This document shows, piece after piece, positions 1 to 7,681 of a stretch of 14,173 nucleotides of DNA (positions within the stretch are counted from its first letter, which is position 1; each line of letters starts with the position of its first letter). The DNA is from Alphaproteobacteria bacterium. Lineage in GTDB: Bacteria; Pseudomonadota; Alphaproteobacteria; Thalassobaculales; Thalassobaculaceae. The translations under genes and the position numbers were made by a program. The notes under the pieces were generated by a model. It saw only the letters and a program-made list of their open reading frames with translations, ran no database searches and was not told the DNA's origin. The stretch covers positions 1 to 14,173 of the forward strand of contig JAPKDN010000025.1 of assembly GCA_028822575.1 (NCBI GenBank), read 5' to 3'.

Positions 1-1
1 T

Positions 2-187
2 TACCCAACCGATGCCAGCCGAGCCACCAAGGAAGCGGTGAAGGATTCGATAATCGCCCAAACCCCCATGCGCCGGATCGCCACCCCGCGAGACGTCACG
101 GGCCCAGTTCTTTTCCTCGCCTCGGAGTGGTCCAACTTCATGACCGGTCAGACACTCTACGTGGATGGCGGTCTGGTTATGGGATAG
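2..187 (+). CDS. Short-chain dehydrogenase/reductase (SDR), C-terminal fragment
   Basis: This is the last 61 codons of a gene that begins before the window and ends at a TAG. The tail contains the blocks TPMRRIATPRDV, GPVLFLASEWSNFMTGQ and LYVDGGLVMG. The pattern P-x-R-R, then V-x-x-x-x-x-F-L-A-S, then T-G-Q-x-x-x-V-D-G-G is the usual C-terminus of classical FabG-like SDR enzymes, which use NAD(P)(H) to oxidise alcohols or reduce carbonyls in the cytoplasm. The cofactor-binding and catalytic Ser-Tyr-Lys residues lie outside the window, so substrate and intactness cannot be judged. The visible part has no lesion. The broken ureohydrolase starts 66 nt downstream on the same strand, so the two may once have been co-transcribed. 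Confidence 0.9.
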   Translation, partial: YPTDASRATKEAVKDSIIAQTPMRRIATPRDVTGPVLFLASEWSNFMTGQTLYVDGGLVMG

Positions 188-253
188 ATGTTAGGGCGCG
201 CCGTATCGACCACGGGCTCTATTTGCCTGCCGGCCGACAAGTAGGAGAACGAA

Positions 254-1178
254 ATGAAAAATAAATCCTCCGAAGACGCCGTTGGTATCGAGAAGGCCGT
301 TACAGCGGCGCCACCCGGCTCACCGAACAGTTTTCTGGGTTTTCCCCTTGGCTCTCGATCTTGATAATCTTGACGCCGAAATCGCTATTCTGAGTGTTCC
401 CTCCGGTCTGCCCTACGTTGTCGACAATCTTGCGAATGACCAAAGCCGGGCTCCCGACGCCATTCGGCAAAATGCCCAGGACGCCGCGTGGGAAGAACCC
501 TGCACCCGCGTTCATTTCGATTGGGATCTAGGCGGTCCACTTCTGGATAATCGCCCGATCAAGGTCGTTGATTGCGGCAATGTAACAGCGGATAAATTCG
601 ATCCGTACGAGCATTATCGCCAGGCGGAAGTGGCGACCGGAAAGATCTTTCAATCCGGCGCGACACTGATCACGCTTGGCGGTGATCACAGTATCCCCAT
701 CCCGATCCTGCGTGCTTTGCCCAAGAACGAAAAGGTGACGTTGGTACAGGTCGATGCCCATATGGATTGCCGCCATGGTCAAGATCGGCCTGCGGGGCGT
801 TGGGAGCGCGCGAACCGAGGATATCGAAGCCGCGAGATCTCATGGCGCGGCCCTTTTTCAGCATACGAAATGCACGATATCGGCATGGACGCCGTGCTCG
901 ACCGGATTCCCGGCGGCGGGCCATATTACCTCACGGTCGACGCCGATGGCCTTGACCCGACGATCATGCCTGCCGTAAACGCGCCAACGCCTGGTGGTCT
1001 GACTTGGATTCAAACTCACAAACTAATCCACGGTTTGGTATAGAAGGGCCGCGTTCTGGGCATGGATCTCGTCGAGATTTCACCGGCCCATGAAAATGGC
1101 AACAAAACCCTGGTCCATGCGGAACGACTGATCTGCAATTTCATCGGCGCGACCGCTCGCGCGGGATATTACGATTGA
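254..1178 (+). pseudogene. Broken agmatinase/arginase-family ureohydrolase
   Basis: Family members are Mn-dependent hydrolases that release urea from agmatine, arginine or guanidino-acids. The ATG at 254 has a good Shine-Dalgarno (GGAG at 244-247). Hallmarks remain in pieces: LGGDHSIP, VQVDAHMD and LTVDADGLDP, which carry metal-ligand His/Asp residues. Reading needs several frame changes. Frame starts MKNKSSEDAV, then shifts by +1 near 340-348 (a TTTTCCCC run) to PLALDLDNLD. Near 763-775 it jumps to MVKIGLRGVGSARTEDIEAA, and about 25 expected residues between these blocks are missing, which implies a deletion of roughly 70-75 nt. It shifts again near 852-860 (a TTTTT run) to SAYEMHDIGMDAVLD. 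An in-frame TAG at 1041-1043 then precedes KGRVLGMDLVEISPAHENGN and the natural TGA at 1176-1178. One indel could be an error; four lesions including a deletion mean a non-functional gene. Exact substrate is not known. Confidence 0.9.
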
Positions 1179-1355
1179 GTTTCCCGCGATAATTCGAGGC
1201 CACAACAAATTGAGGCGGGCTCGGCCAAGCCAAGCGCGTGTTCGGGTTATTCTCAGCAATGCGAATCGCCAGGGCGATGATTGAAGAGCGTCCCTTGACG
1301 TTTAGGACGCCAGTACCGCCGACTATGGCCTCCGACACAATCCAAGAGGGCCTTC

Positions 1356-2432
1356 ATGCGTGCCGCGTTTCTGCAAGGAAGCAAGATCACGATCGAAACG
1401 CTGGCAGACCCCAGTCCGGAAATCGGCCAGCTATTGGTCTCGCCGTTGTTCATCGGCATTTGTGGATCCGACCTGCATTTTCGGAACCGGGCGATCGCTG
1501 CCGAGGCTGATACGCCGGAAGGCCTGCTGGACCAACTCCCGAGAATCGTGCCTGGTCATGAGTTCTCCGCGATCGTGGAGGAGATCGACCCGGAAACCAG
1601 CACGGACCTGCGCCCCGGGGACCGGATCGCCGGGTTGCCCTTCACCCATTGCGCATCGGGTTTCGAGGTCATCGGGCTATCGACGACGCGATCGGGCAGC
1701 CTGTCGACGCTTTGTCTCATCGGTGCCGAGCGCGCGTTCCGGGTTCCGGAAGAGATTCGGAGCGAGCTCGCCGCGCTTACCGAGCCACTGGTGGTCGGGC
1801 TCCAGGCGGCCCATCTCGCCGACCGAAATACCGGCCCGAACCTGGTGATCGGCTGTGGCCCTGTTGGCCTGGCGGTAATCGCGGCTTAGCTGCGTCAGGG
1901 GAAACGCCCCATTATCGCCGCCGATTTTTCCGCGCGAAGGCGGGCGGCAGTCGAAGCCCTGGGATGCGATATCGTTATTGATCCGGCCCAGGAGACCGCG
2001 TTCGAGCGCTGGGACGACCTGGGTTTCACCGCCAGCGCCGCGTCATCGCTTCTGGAGCGCTCGTTCCGCGGGCTCCCCCCCGGCGCCAACATCTTCGACT
2101 GTGTCGGCAAGCCGGGCCTGATCGACACGATTATCAAGTCGGCGCCCCGGCACTCCCATGTGATCGTTGTCGGGGTTTGCGCCCATGAGGATAAGTCCAC
2201 CCCACGCGAGGCGATCGTGAGCGAGTTGACCCTCGATTTCAGCTTCGCCTACCGTCCCGAGGAATTCGCCGAAGCACTATCTTGTATCGCCGACGACCCG
2301 GCACGCGCGCAGGCCTTCGTGACCAACACACTGCCACTTGGGGAAACCTTGCCGGCATTCGAACACCTCGCCCGCGAGCCCGACGAGAAAAAATCTGATC
2401 AACCCGCGTATCTGAGATTAATGCTCTCTTGA
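1356..2432 (+). pseudogene. Zinc-type alcohol/threonine dehydrogenase-like gene (MDR family), interrupted by one TAG
   Basis: A medium-chain dehydrogenase of 358 codons, in one continuous frame except for TAG at 1887-1889. The start ATG is preceded by AAGAGGG at 5-nt spacing. The N-terminal half shows the catalytic-zinc blocks GICGSDLHF and VPGHEFSAIVEEI, then GDRIAGLPF and TEPLVVGLQAAH, and the start of the Rossmann fold, GCGPVGLAVIAA. The stop follows this block directly. The frame continues with LRQGKRPIIAADFSARRRAA, IFDCVGKPGLIDTI and HVIVVGVCAHEDKSTP, which are normal C-terminal MDR blocks. The TAG falls where relatives usually have a hydrophobic residue, so a TTG-to-TAG change would explain it. 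The structural-zinc cysteine lobe is absent, as in one subgroup of the family. The end overlaps the 3' end of the convergent monooxygenase by 15 nt, and its last ~20 residues look atypical. A read-through protein cannot be excluded but is unlikely. Confidence 0.82.
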
Positions 2433-4220
2433 GCTATCGAGAGCCCCAAGAATCCCGAGTTCCATTGCCTTTATTTGCAACGCCATATATTTGGAGTTGA
2501 TGCGGCATTGAGCGAGGCCGCCAGCAATGAACCACAGCCCTTCTTGCTGCGTGCGACGGAACATGTTGTTGAGCTCACCGTCATCACCGATACCCCAGAC
2601 CGGCCCGATACGTTCCGCCATCTCGTGACCAAGCGCGCGACGAACCAACTCCTTTTGCGGATAATAGCCGGTCGCCAGCACGATCAGATCGGCGGGAACC
2701 GTCGAGCCATCCTTCAGAAGCGCACCTTCGGAAGTAAATCGTTCGACCCGATCGTATTGCAGCAACCCCAATTCGCCCTTGATCATCAGCACCGAACTGC
2801 CAGCATCCAGATTGTAGCCGCCGCCACGACGGAAATATTTCATCTGGTGGCCGGTTTCATCCTCTCCCATGTCGCACTTGAATCCGATGCCCTTGAGACC
2901 CTCGATCATCTCGTGGTCCAGTTCGAGCATGCGCTGTGTGACTTGCTTATAGGCCGCGACGATCAAGGCGGGCGGCGCCGACGCGACGACGAGATCACTA
3001 TCCTCAAGCGTCGGCCCTTCATCAAAGATCGCCTCGTTAAGTCGGGCGCTCGGATCAATCGAGACAACGGTCGTGGAGCCGCGCTGAACGATCGTCGTCT
3101 CGACCCCGTGACTGTGCAGGTCCAGCGCGATGTCATTCGCGCTGCTGCCGGTACCCATGATCAACGCGCGTTTCCCGCTCCAACCCGCACCGCTATCAAA
3201 GCCTTCGGAATGGATGACATCACCCTTGAAATCATCAAGACCCGGCAGGTCCGGGTTTAACGGATAGCTACTGACACCGTTGGCGAAGACAAGATGCCGT
3301 GGTTTCACGACCCGCTCGACTCCATCGGCGCGCTTCAGTGTCGCCGTCCAGCATTTCGCGGTTTCATCCCAGGACCCGGAGACGAATTCGGTATCCGTCC
3401 AGCAATTGATTTCCATGGCGTCGGCGTAGAATTCGAACCAGTTACCGAGCATGTCCTTGGGAATGTATTTCGGCCATGTCGGTGGAAAATTCATATATGG
3501 CAGGTGATTGATGTGGGTCGAATTGTGTAGCGCCAGGGAGTGATAGCGTTTGCGCCAACTATCGCCGATGCGCGGCCATTGCTCGACAACCAGCGTGTCA
3601 ACGCCAAGTTGATTGAGTCGGGCGGCGATCGACAAACCGGATTGAGCGCCCCCGACGACGAGTACCGTCGGTTCACGGTCATCGTAGGCGGCGGCATTGC
3701 GTCGAATATCTTCCCAGTTATCGCCGCCGAAATTGCGGGAATAAGCGGTCCCCGTGGGACGGTTTTCGCCGACCCGCTCGGCGAACCCTTCCAACTCTTC
3801 CAACGTCGTCGAGATAAGCCAAGCCTTCATGGCACCATCTTCATCGGACAGGCGAATGATGCCCGTGCCCCGACCGACAGCCGTCGTAAACTCGAAAACT
3901 GCCTCGATGCAATCCCTGCCGACGCGGCGGGTCTGGTGTGGCGGCTTGCGCCCGGGCGGCAAATGAAAACCCCGCGCCGCCGTCGATGTCTGAGCCTTCG
4001 CCAGCCCGACCGCGACATCCTCCCGGCCCTCGGCGGACGAAAGGTCCCAAGTGAAGGCCAAAATATCGCGCCAATGGCAGTCTTGATGAAACAAGCCGGC
4101 GATCCGCACCAAATCCCCAGAACTCAGAGCCGCTTCGAATGCCGCGAGCCAACCCTCGGCGACTTCTCGGTGTCGAGCCGCAAGCTGATACGCATGCAAG
4201 GAGTTATCCACGTGGTTCAT
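2418..4220 (-). CDS. FAD-dependent monooxygenase (FMO-like) with N-terminal NTF2-like domain
   Basis: An intact 600-residue flavoprotein. Residues ~15-145 resemble an NTF2/SnoaL-like domain (SGDLVRIAGLFHQDCHWRD at about 34-52). The rest is a two-dinucleotide flavin monooxygenase. The FAD-binding loop VVGGAQSG is at 188-195, the FMO signature FKGDVIHSEGF at 331-341, the NADPH-binding loop MGTGSSAND at 355-363, and the ATGYYP block in the last quarter. Such enzymes oxygenate carbonyl, nitrogen or sulfur compounds using NAD(P)H and O2; the fused N-terminal domain is common in one bacterial subgroup whose substrates are mostly unknown. The start at 4220 is preferred because AAGGAG lies 9 nt upstream; an upstream ATG at 4277 adds 19 residues. 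The stop is TAA. The gene converges with the broken dehydrogenase, overlapping it by 15 nt, and is the only full-length gene in the decayed left part. Confidence 0.9.
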   Translation of the reverse strand: MNHVDNSLHAYQLAARHREVAEGWLAAFEAALSSGDLVRIAGLFHQDCHWRDILAFTWDLSSAEGREDVAVGLAKAQTSTAARGFHLPPGRKPPHQTRRVGRDCIEAVFEFTTAVGRGTGIIRLSDEDGAMKAWLISTTLEELEGFAERVGENRPTGTAYSRNFGGDNWEDIRRNAAAYDDREPTVLVVGGAQSGLSIAARLNQLGVDTLVVEQWPRIGDSWRKRYHSLALHNSTHINHLPYMNFPPTWPKYIPKDMLGNWFEFYADAMEINCWTDTEFVSGSWDETAKCWTATLKRADGVERVVKPRHLVFANGVSSYPLNPDLPGLDDFKGDVIHSEGFDSGAGWSGKRALIMGTGSSANDIALDLHSHGVETTIVQRGSTTVVSIDPSARLNEAIFDEGPTLEDSDLVVASAPPALIVAAYKQVTQRMLELDHEMIEGLKGIGFKCDMGEDETGHQMKYFRRGGGYNLDAGSSVLMIKGELGLLQYDRVERFTSEGALLKDGSTVPADLIVLATGYYPQKELVRRALGHEMAERIGPVWGIGDDGELNNMFRRTQQEGLWFIAGGLAQCRINSKYMALQIKAMELGILGALDSSREH

Positions 4221-4229
4221 CTTCGCCTG

Positions 4230-4235
4230 CTCCTT
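4230..4235 (-). promoter_or_regulatory. Ribosome binding site deciding the monooxygenase start
   Basis: On the minus strand this reads AAGGAG and lies 9 nt before the ATG at 4220-4218 (MNHVDNSLHA). The alternative ATG at 4277 has only a GGAG about 11 nt upstream. The site therefore favours the shorter, 600-residue product. Confidence 0.6.
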
Positions 4236-4407
4236 AAGCCGTAACCCTGAAGGCGTTACAAAAACGCGGGTCTCCATCGACAGGGTATCTCCGCGCCTTC
4301 CAAGGTGCGTTCATCGAACAAAAGCCAGTATAATCCTAACCGTCCAAACGTGGTTCAAACAGCAATTCCGGCGTTTCCAAGCGCGTATCAAAACGTCCAT
4401 GAACCGG

Positions 4408-4473
4408 CTATCCGATCGAGAGTGTATCACCGAACCAGCGGCCGAGCGCGCGTAGACCTTCTTCTAGATCCAC
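4408..4473 (-). pseudogene. Possible C-terminal remnant of an unidentified gene
   Basis: In a different frame from the sulfatase remnant, 21 codons read VDLEEGLRALGRWFGDTLSI and then Gly and a TAG stop at 4410-4408. The frame is open for some codons before that (ACFGSRRT...). The pattern LEEGLRxLxxWF is reminiscent of the last helix of extended SDR/epimerase proteins, but this is a weak, short resemblance. It directly abuts the point where sulfatase similarity ends, so a deletion may have joined two gene fragments. It could also be chance reading of non-coding DNA. Confidence 0.3.
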
Positions 4474-4486
4474 CGTCCTGCGTGAC

Positions 4487-4886
4487 CCGAAGCAGGCTGA
4501 TCAGAGCCCCCTTGCCTTCAACGGTATGCATGACGTCGATTTCTTCCGTGAAACCATTATCGTCGTCGGGGGAGCGAAAATGCAATTTCCCGATTACCGC
4601 GACCTCATGGCCAAGACCCCGCACCCGGTGGTGCCAGGTCGGCACACGGCCCGAAGACCATGGCGTTATCCCAGTAGCCAGTCTGATGCGGGTACCGACC
4701 GGTTGCCAGCGCGGCGCGGGAGGGACAGCAGAGCGGACTCGCGCAATAAGCATTGGTAAACCGAACACCGCGCTCGGCGATGGAATCCAAGTTCGGCATT
4801 TTGACCATGGGATGGGCGGCGGCGCCCAAGAACTGCCGATTGTGATTGTCGGTCAGGAAAACGACCAGATTGGCGGGCTTCATCAT
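4487..4886 (-). pseudogene. Truncated, frameshifted sulfatase (N-terminal stump)
   Basis: The minus-strand start ATGATGAAG has a GGGAGAAA ribosome binding site just upstream. The protein starts MMKPANLVVFLTDNHNR, then MPNLDSIAERGVRFTNAYC, then LCCPSRAALATGRYPHQTG. The CCPSR block is the C-x-P-S-R motif whose first Cys becomes formylglycine in active sulfatases; the TDN block supplies metal ligands. After YWDNAMVF the frame changes near 4645-4652, and reading continues in the next frame as GRVPTWHHRVRGLGHEVAVI, GKLHFRSPDDDNGFTEEID and VEGKGALISLLR. Similarity stops there. About 133 codons remain of a family that is usually 450-550 residues, so the catalytic domain's later metal ligands and the C-terminal domain are gone. 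The surviving blocks recall choline-sulfatase-like enzymes, but the substrate is not certain. Confidence 0.87.
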
Positions 4887-5075
4887 ATGCTTTCTCCCGT
4901 GGGCAAGATCTCCAAGGGATTTATAGACGATCTCGACCCAAGCACAGCACAGGTTCTAACTCCCACATCTCGGCGAGACCCTGGAATTCCTGGTTCAACG
5001 TCAAAGAGATAATCGCGTGACCATCCGGTTGATACCGGGGATCTTAAACAGAGTTTCGCTCTTCCGGAATTCATA
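4887..5075. other. Divergent intergenic region upstream of the sulfatase stump and the GntR operon
   Basis: No convincing intact gene. On the minus strand one frame from about 5043 to 4925 is open between two stops and reads in part DPRYQPDGHAIISLTLNQEF followed by QGLAEMWELEPVLCLG. It looks protein-like, ends just before the sulfatase start, and could be the tail of a lost upstream gene. No family was recognised, and 39 open codons are not strong evidence. Confidence 0.3.
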
Positions 5076-5103
5076 TTGACCAACGACAAATCGTGCGTAT
5101 GGT
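5076..5103 (+). promoter_or_regulatory. Putative promoter of the gntR-oxc-frc operon
   Basis: TTGACC at 5076-5081 matches the sigma-70 -35 box at five of six positions. After a 16-nt spacer, TATGGT at 5098-5103 matches the -10 box at four of six. The start codon of the regulator is about 60 nt further on. The -10 box overlaps the palindrome TGGTATACCA. Inferred by eye from consensus only. Confidence 0.5.
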
Positions 5104-5109
5104 ATACCA
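5100..5109. promoter_or_regulatory. Putative GntR (FCD-type) operator, perfect palindrome TGGTATACCA
   Basis: The ten bases TGGTATACCA are identical on both strands. The form TGGT-N-ACCA fits the short palindromes known for FadR/FCD-type GntR repressors, such as TGGTnnnACCA. It overlaps the predicted -10 box 56 nt before the start of the GntR gene. Binding here would block the operon promoter, so negative autoregulation relieved by a pathway metabolite is the natural reading. A direct repeat ACGAAACA (5113-5120 and 5128-5135) follows within the leader; its role is unknown. Confidence 0.55.
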
Positions 5110-5164
5110 GATACGAAACACCAAATAACGAAACATCCGAGCTCCGATCAAAGGAAACCGGCAC

Positions 5165-5881
5165 GTGTCGATCAGCAGCAAGCTGTCTCGTATCGAGGTG
5201 AACTTCACGTTGAAGGATCACACCTACGACGTATTGCGCGCGGCTATCCTCGACATGAACATCTATGACGAGGACGCGGACCTGCGGTTGGACGAACGTG
5301 GCATCGCCGAGAAACTCGGCATCTCCAGGACGCCGATCAGAGAGGCTCTCGCGCGATTGTCGCAGGACGGTTTCGTCGAGATCCTGCCGCGCAAGGGCGT
5401 GTTCGTTAAGCGCAAATCGATGACCGAGGTCCTAGAGATGGTCATTACCTGGGCCGCGCTGGAAAGCATGGCGGCGCGGCTGACCACCGAACGGGCCCGC
5501 GACAAGGATCTACGCGACCTGCGCAAATTCGCGATGAAACACAGCGTCGACGCGGCCCGCGCGGATCTTGGTGAGTACTCCGACGTCAATATTGAGTTTC
5601 ATCAACGCATCCTTGAGCTATCGGGATGTTCGTTGCTGAAATCGACCGCCGGGCAACTGTTCGAGCATATGTACGCCGTTCGCCGGCGGGCGATGGGCGA
5701 AAACGACCGGGCGACACGATCGGTCGTTGATCATCTCGGGATCATCGAGGCGCTGGAATCCCGCGACGGCGACATCGCCGCGCGCCTGGTACGAGAACAC
5801 ACCATGCGGTTGCATGATCACATCCACAAGACCTGGTCCAGGCTGGAAAGCCGTGGCGCGGTCAGAAATGAAACCAGCTGA
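5165..5881 (+). CDS. GntR-family transcriptional regulator with FCD ligand domain
   Basis: A 238-residue DNA-binding regulator starting at GTG; AAAGGA lies 9 nt upstream. Residues ~15-83 form the winged helix-turn-helix: LDERGIAEKLGISRTPIREA (42-61) is the recognition segment and LPRKGVFVKRKS the wing. Residues ~88-222 are the all-helical FCD domain, which typically binds small carboxylic acids, often with a metal. Candidate metal ligands are Asn142, His146, His190 and His212 (N-x-x-x-H in VNIEFHQRIL, VDHLGIIEAL, REHTMRLHDH); Asn in place of the more common Asp is frequent in this family. It is the first gene of the operon, 25 nt before oxc, so it most likely controls oxalate catabolism. The ligand may be oxalate or a CoA ester, but this is inference. 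Confidence 0.92.
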   Translation: MSISSKLSRIEVNFTLKDHTYDVLRAAILDMNIYDEDADLRLDERGIAEKLGISRTPIREALARLSQDGFVEILPRKGVFVKRKSMTEVLEMVITWAALESMAARLTTERARDKDLRDLRKFAMKHSVDAARADLGEYSDVNIEFHQRILELSGCSLLKSTAGQLFEHMYAVRRRAMGENDRATRSVVDHLGIIEALESRDGDIAARLVREHTMRLHDHIHKTWSRLESRGAVRNETS

Positions 5882-5906
5882 GAAAACACAAGGATAACCC
5901 AAAACC

Positions 5907-7640
5907 ATGACATCAACTGGCACAACGCAAGGCACCGAGGCTCCACAAAACCTGACCGACGGCTTTCACCTGGTCATCGGCGCGCTCAAGCTCAATGACC
6001 TGAACACGCTGTATACCGTGCCAGGCATTCCGATCACCGATCTGGGCCGGCTCGCGCAATCCGAGGGCATGCGGGTCATTTCGTTCCGTCACGAGCAGAA
6101 CGCCGGTTACGCCGCCGCGATCGCTGGTTATTTGACAAAAAAGCCCGGCATCTGCGTCACAGTGTCAGCCCCAGGCTTCTTGAACGGTTTGACCGCCCTG
6201 GCTCATGCCACGACAAACTGTTGGCCGATGATTCTGATCAGCGGCTCCTCCGAGCGCGAGGTCGTCGACCTACAGCAGGGCGACTACGAGGAGATGGATC
6301 AACTGGCGGTCGCCAAGACTCTCTGCAAGGCCGCGTTCCGGGTACTTCACGCCGAAGATATCGGCACCGGTATCGCGCGAGCCTATAGAGCCGCCGTTTC
6401 GGGACGGCCCGGCGGCGTGTATCTGGATCTTCCGGCGAAACTGTTCGCCCAGGTCATGGACGCCGATGAAGGCGCGAAGACATTGATCAAGGTGGTCGAT
6501 CCGACGCCGGCGCATATCCCGGCACCATCCGCGATTGACCGTGCCCTGCACATTCTCAAGGGCGCCAAGAAACCGCTTATCATTCTTGGAAAGGGCGCCG
6601 CCTATGCCCAAGCCGACGACGCGGTGCGCACGTTTGTCGAAAAGAGTGGCAGCCCCTATATCGCCATGAGCATGGCCAAGGGACTGTTGCCGGATGATCA
6701 TCCGCAATACGCGGGCGCCGCCCGGTCGCTGGTGCTCAAGGAAGCCGATGTGGTCATGCTCATCGGCGCGCGGTTGAACTGGTTGCTCAGCCACGGAAAG
6801 GGCAAACAGTGGGGCGAGCCGGGGTCGAAGAAATTCATCCACATTGATATCGACCCCAGGGAAATGGACAGCAATCAGCCGATCGCCGCGCCACTGGTTG
6901 GTGATATCGGAAGCTGTCTCGACGCCTTGATCAAGGGTATGGGCGCGGAATGGTCCACACCTCCGGCTGATTGGATGGGCGCGGTTAAAGAAAAGGCCGA
7001 CGCGAATGTCGCGCGGATGGCGCCCAGATTACAGAACAACAACGTGCCCATGGACTTCCATGGCGCACTAGGCGCCTTGCGGACGATCATCAAGGACCGT
7101 CCGGATACGATCCTCGTCAACGAGGGGGCGAACACGCTCGACTTCGCCCGCAGCATCATCGACATGTACCAGCCCCGCAAACGCCTAGACGTCGGCACCT
7201 GGGGCGTCATGGGCGTTGGCATGGGCTCCGCCATCGCCGCGGCGGTGGAAACCGGACATCCAGTGCTCGCCGTAGAGGGTGACAGCGCGTTTGGCTTCTC
7301 CGGCATGGAGATCGAGACGATCTGCCGATACAACCTGCCGGTCTGCGTGGTCGTCTTTAATAATTCGGGTATCTATCGCGGCACCGACGCCAATCCAACC
7401 GGCGGGTCCGATCCCGCGCCAACGGTTTTCGTCAAGGACGCGCGTTATGACAGGATCATCGAAGCCTTCGGCGGCGTTGGCGTGAACGCGACCAGCCCGG
7501 ATGAGCTGAGCCAGGCCGTGACGCAAGCCATCACTTCGGGCAAGCCAACCCTGATCAACGCCGTCATCAACCCCGAAGCAGGGACCGAGAGCGGACGGAT
7601 CGGCAACCTCAATCCGCAAAGCGTTGTGTCCAAGAAATAG
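5907..7640 (+). CDS. oxc: Oxalyl-CoA decarboxylase
   Basis: A 577-residue thiamine diphosphate enzyme that converts oxalyl-CoA to formyl-CoA and CO2 in the cytoplasm. It aligns by memory along its full length with the Oxalobacter formigenes enzyme (568 residues). The activating glutamate is Glu63 in [12 protein letters not shown]. The specific active-site block GDYEEMDQ is at 125-132, with Tyr127 and Glu128. The ThDP/Mg block runs from GDSAFGFSG (458-466) to FNNSGIY (484-490). Tyr490 and the C-terminal ESGRIGNLN (Ser562, Arg564) match the substrate-binding Tyr, Ser and Arg of the characterised enzyme. These residues separate it from acetolactate synthase and make 2-hydroxyacyl-CoA lyase less likely. 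AAGGA lies 12 nt before the ATG, slightly long. The stop is TAG. frc follows after 41 nt. Confidence 0.95.
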   Translation: MTSTGTTQGTEAPQNLTDGFHLVIGALKLNDLNTLYTVPGIPITDLGRLAQSEGMRVISFRHEQNAGYAAAIAGYLTKKPGICVTVSAPGFLNGLTALAHATTNCWPMILISGSSEREVVDLQQGDYEEMDQLAVAKTLCKAAFRVLHAEDIGTGIARAYRAAVSGRPGGVYLDLPAKLFAQVMDADEGAKTLIKVVDPTPAHIPAPSAIDRALHILKGAKKPLIILGKGAAYAQADDAVRTFVEKSGSPYIAMSMAKGLLPDDHPQYAGAARSLVLKEADVVMLIGARLNWLLSHGKGKQWGEPGSKKFIHIDIDPREMDSNQPIAAPLVGDIGSCLDALIKGMGAEWSTPPADWMGAVKEKADANVARMAPRLQNNNVPMDFHGALGALRTIIKDRPDTILVNEGANTLDFARSIIDMYQPRKRLDVGTWGVMGVGMGSAIAAAVETGHPVLAVEGDSAFGFSGMEIETICRYNLPVCVVVFNNSGIYRGTDANPTGGSDPAPTVFVKDARYDRIIEAFGGVGVNATSPDELSQAVTQAITSGKPTLINAVINPEAGTESGRIGNLNPQSVVSKK

Positions 7641-7681
7641 CGCTTGCGAACCCGCGAAACGTCCAATGACGGGAGTAAAAA

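Noticed and set aside
1179..1355. Open frames on both strands between the ureohydrolase and the dehydrogenase, e.g. VFGLFSAMRIARAMIEERPL (plus) and a 65-codon minus-strand frame
   Set aside because: No recognisable family on either strand, and no ribosome binding site; too short and ambiguous to call a gene or remnant.
1041..1889. Both nonsense codons (1041-1043 and 1887-1889) are TAG, hinting at a recoded amber codon
   Set aside because: Four apparently functional genes end in TAG, and the ureohydrolase also has frameshifts and a deletion, which recoding cannot explain.
2475..3260. Long plus-strand frame of 261 codons
   Set aside because: It is antisense to the FAD monooxygenase, whose protein motifs clearly define the coding strand; the frame has no recognisable domain.
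4327..4358. Possible minus-strand promoter TTGAAC ... TATACT before the monooxygenase
   Set aside because: The spacer is 20 nt, too long for a usual sigma-70 promoter, and no better pair was found. The plus-strand TATAAT at 4329-4334 has no -35 partner.
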